From JBFLVQ01 sp040758525 (GTDB lineage Bacteria; Acidobacteriota; Blastocatellia; Chloracidobacteriales; JADJPF01), in the NCBI GenBank assembly GCA_040758525.1, contig JBFLVQ010000418.1, forward strand, positions 1 to 8,587: 8,587 nucleotides of DNA. Direction: 5' to 3'. Each line of letters begins with the position of its first letter. Positions within the stretch are counted from its first letter, which is position 1. The notes beneath the pieces were generated by a model that saw only the letters and a program-made list of their open reading frames with translations, ran no database searches and was not told where the DNA came from. This document shows, piece by piece, positions 6,815-8,587 of this stretch. Position numbers and translations under genes: made by a program.

Positions 6815-7015
6815 CTACGGTATTACACTCCTTAGGTTACTGGCAAAAGACTTAAGATAAGAACTAGAAGGCGGTGATTTGCCCTGGCAGCAGGCCATTA
6901 AATAAGAGGAAGTTAATGATAATGGAGGAATAGCCAAAAAAGCCAATCCCATTAACAGCAACACAGCCACTGTTGCTGAGATAATAGGTGATATATATGG
7001 CCTTTGGGTTAACAT
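6815..7015 (-). CDS. Candidate 66-aa membrane or exported peptide
   Basis: The - strand ORF starts at ATG 7015, in the same direction as the large genes on either side. Residues 13-31 form one hydrophobic segment (SATVAVLLLMGLAFLAIPP), followed by a stretch with paired cysteines (LMACCQG) and a Ser/Lys-rich tail. This could be a signal peptide, a poor lipobox (LMAC), or a single-pass membrane peptide. The ribosome-binding sequence is weak (AAAGAAG about 12 bp upstream). A second overlapping frame (6864-7046) is also open, so neither may be real. Confidence 0.25.
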   Translation of the reverse strand: MLTQRPYISPIISATVAVLLLMGLAFLAIPPLSLTSSYLMACCQGKSPPSSSYLKSFASNLRSVIP

Positions 7016-7107
7016 AGCATAGAGCTTCTTTATTAAGCTTAAGCAAACTTATTAAACCCCCCTATTGCTAATTTGGTTCAAACCGCTATACCTGCTAGGT
7101 TGCACTA

Positions 7108-8587
7108 TTATTCAGGTAAGCCCCATAGTCGCACTGTCTGATCCAGTCCACCAGAAAGGAAGTGGCGCCCATCTGGTGAGATTGCGACACTATGAACACC
7201 ATTGGTATGACCAACAAAGGGACGAATCTCCTTGCCCGTTTCACTATCCCAGAGCCGTATAGTACGATCCCAACCAGCAGAAAGGAAGCGACGACCATCA
7301 GGGGCAAACGCCACACTCTTCACTTCATCAGTGTGCCCACGTATAACACGTATCTCCTTACCAGTCTCTATATCCCAAAGTCGCACAGTGCGATCGGTAC
7401 TACCAGAAAGAATACGGCGGCTATCCGGTGAAATGGCGATACTCATTACCCCGGCAGTATGGCCTTCAAAACGACGTATCTCTTTACCAGTCTCTACTTC
7501 CCATAGACGAATAGTCTTATCATCAGCGCCTGAGACAATATAGCGTTCGTCAGAGGTAAAGGCGATGCTACGTACCTCTTTTGTGTGACCCTTAAAATTA
7601 CGTATTAGAGTACCCTTTTCTCTATCCCAAAGCTGTATAGGATTATTGCCTAGCAGACCACGTGTGCCGATAATAAAACGGCGACCATCACGTGAGAAGG
7701 CTAAGCTATAGATCTGTAACTTTCCTACATCAAATTCTCGTATTGTCTTACCGGTCTCAACATCCCACAAAAAGAGTAGATTAAAGTAGAAGACACCACG
7801 GCTACCAGAGAGGATATTGCGGCCATCAGGTGAGAAGATTGCCGTCATAACGGAACCGCTATGTTCATTGAAGCGCCGTAGTTCTTTGCCAGTTGCTAGA
7901 TCCCAAATACGCACAGCACTATCGCTTGCTGGTTTAGTAGTGTCATAGCCACTAGTAGAGATACCATAGCGCCCATCTGGTGAGAAGGCTACACTCAATA
8001 CATCATTAGTATGGCTGCGAAAAATACGTATCTCACCAACGGGAATTTGCTGCACATCAAGGCGTGTCTCGACCTCTTCATTGGCTTTAATCTCGACCTG
8101 TTTGATAATGTCATCTCTGCCAGCAAGCTTTCCTACTACCTCAACTTTGCGTCCTGCCAAGAGATTACGGAAGATGATCTTCTCGCCTGCAGCAGTAGAT
8201 CTGGCCATCGCTTTGCCATCAATAAGAATTTCAATATCCTGTTGTCCAGGGATCACTACTAGCGATCCATAGGTATTAATCCGCTCAGTGACAACCTCAG
8301 GCTCGACAGGATTACGTGCTACCGCTACCTTAGGTCGAACTCTGCTAGCCAGCACAAACTCTTCTGCTCGTACTCCTTCTGTGCGAGAGTAGGGGGTTTG
8401 TTGTTTCACGCCTAGATCGCGCTGTACAGCCTTAGGCACACTAGCTTCCAGGTACTTCTTTAAACTCCCTAGTGTGACATCGCCATTATCATCAGCGGCT
8501 TCGCCTTCCAAACCCTTTACCAGATAGTATGTGAAATATCCCTGTTTTACTGCTTGATATTCATAGGCTCGCTGTCCGACATTGCAA
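7108..8587 (-). CDS. Caspase-like peptidase fused to PEGA-like domain and seven WD40 repeats, 5'-partial
   Basis: The frame is open to the right edge, so the N-terminal part is missing. The possible TTG start at 8511 is rejected because the 25 complete codons upstream are plainly domain sequence: CNVGQRAYEYQAVKQGYFTY, followed by YLVKGLEGEAADDNGDVTL. That is the C-terminal part of a Peptidase C14/caspase-like domain (C-x3-Q-x2-x-E, then G-x-FTYYL-x-x-GL-x-G-x-A-x-D-x-x-G-x-VTL), and its first Cys (8584-8586) is probably the catalytic one. Numbering from 8511, a PEGA-like beta domain spans about 78-157 (SLVVIPGQQDIEILIDGK, then FRNLLAGRKVEV). Seven WD40 blades follow: 163-214, 215-260, 261-306, 307-348, 349-390, 391-432 and 433-467, with GHT..V.S.AFSPDGR, LSG and RLWD motifs. 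This is enough for one closed seven-bladed propeller. Such fusions are known in morphologically complex bacteria and are often proposed to act in regulated proteolysis or conflict/cell-death responses. The propeller is presumably the sensor or scaffold. Confidence 0.93.
   Translation of the reverse strand, partial: CNVGQRAYEYQAVKQGYFTYYLVKGLEGEAADDNGDVTLGSLKKYLEASVPKAVQRDLGVKQQTPYSRTEGVRAEEFVLASRVRPKVAVARNPVEPEVVTERINTYGSLVVIPGQQDIEILIDGKAMARSTAAGEKIIFRNLLAGRKVEVVGKLAGRDDIIKQVEIKANEEVETRLDVQQIPVGEIRIFRSHTNDVLSVAFSPDGRYGISTSGYDTTKPASDSAVRIWDLATGKELRRFNEHSGSVMTAIFSPDGRNILSGSRGVFYFNLLFLWDVETGKTIREFDVGKLQIYSLAFSRDGRRFIIGTRGLLGNNPIQLWDREKGTLIRNFKGHTKEVRSIAFTSDERYIVSGADDKTIRLWEVETGKEIRRFEGHTAGVMSIAISPDSRRILSGSTDRTVRLWDIETGKEIRVIRGHTDEVKSVAFAPDGRRFLSAGWDRTIRLWDSETGKEIRPFVGHTNGVHSVAISPDGRHFLSGGLDQTVRLWGLPE
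7111..7593 (-). repeat. Tandem 126-bp WD40 repeat units
   Basis: The last four blades fall at 7468-7593, 7342-7467, 7216-7341 and 7111-7215 (last one short). The three full units are exactly 42 codons. They share the consensus x-GHT-x-x-V-x-S-x-A-x-x-x-D-x-R-x-x-x-S, then D-x-T-x-RLW-x-x-ETGKEIR. The three N-terminal blades are longer and more diverged, with insertions before the W-D motif. The regular 126-bp period marks these blades as the youngest duplications. Confidence 0.85.

Larger units (their letters stand above)
6537..7107. other. 571-bp intergenic region without a confident gene
   Basis: This stretch separates two - strand genes. It is AT-rich near 6585-6660 and contains a palindrome (6662-6677), a short inverted repeat GACTTA-ACAC-TAAGTC (6625-6640), a 10-bp long-range inverted repeat (6678-6687 with 6739-6748), a candidate 28-codon + strand ORF, and a candidate 66-codon - strand ORF. 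No tRNA, convincing sigma-70 promoter or T-tract terminator for the upstream caspase/WD40 gene could be found by eye. Confidence 0.7.

Noticed and set aside
7075..7084. tRNA T-loop-like GGTTCAAACC
   Set aside because: The flanking bases do not form a T-stem or acceptor stem and no anticodon arm lies upstream or downstream; chance match.
7232..7543. 103-codon open frame on the + strand
   Set aside because: It is antisense to the WD40 repeats; its internal periodicity simply mirrors the 126-bp repeats.
8509..8511. TTG as the start codon of the WD40 protein
   Set aside because: The frame continues upstream to the edge with caspase-like domain sequence (CNVGQRAYEY, GYFTYYLVKGL), so the gene begins outside the window.

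Overview
The window looks like a chromosomal segment of a Gram-negative soil- or sludge-type bacterium, most likely an acidobacterium of the Blastocatellia group. This assignment is an inference. It rests on a secreted multi-repeat DUF4394 protein that carries a DUF11-like domain and a C-terminal TIG-like domain ending in '..PFTR', on a caspase-like/WD40 fusion, and on moderate base composition. No rRNA or marker gene is present to confirm it.

Left part (1-3448, + strand): the 3' two-thirds or so of a large polymorphic-toxin-like protein, open at the left window edge, followed by two small genes. The toxin-like protein has a proline-rich linker, a central region resembling a restriction-endonuclease-fold (PD-(D/E)XK-like) nuclease, glycine-zipper hydrophobic segments, and an amphipathic helical tail. 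The next gene encodes a 201-aa soluble protein I do not recognise. The third encodes a DcrB/DUF1795-family protein, the family that includes the Eag chaperones of type VI secretion effectors. Together they read as an effector / unknown (possible immunity or adaptor) / chaperone cassette. A strong hairpin separates the toxin-like gene from the 201-aa gene, and another hairpin closes the cluster.

Middle part (3492-6536, - strand): a 1014-aa secreted protein made of three 253-residue DUF4394 repeats, a DUF11-like domain and a TIG-like domain. The first two repeats share stretches of nearly identical DNA, which suggests recent duplication or gene conversion. This gene converges on the toxin cluster across the 43-bp gap holding the second hairpin.

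Intergenic region (6537-7107): 571 bp without a confident gene. It holds a near-perfect 16-bp palindrome, a 28-codon reading frame with a good ribosome-binding site lying inside a 10-bp inverted repeat, and a possible 66-aa membrane peptide on the - strand.

Right part (7108-8587, - strand): the C-terminal portion of a caspase-like peptidase fused through a PEGA-like domain to seven WD40 repeats. Its start lies beyond the right edge, and the first complete codon in the window is the probable catalytic cysteine. No direct functional link between the left cassette and the right-hand genes is visible. The convergent orientation argues that they are separate transcription units.
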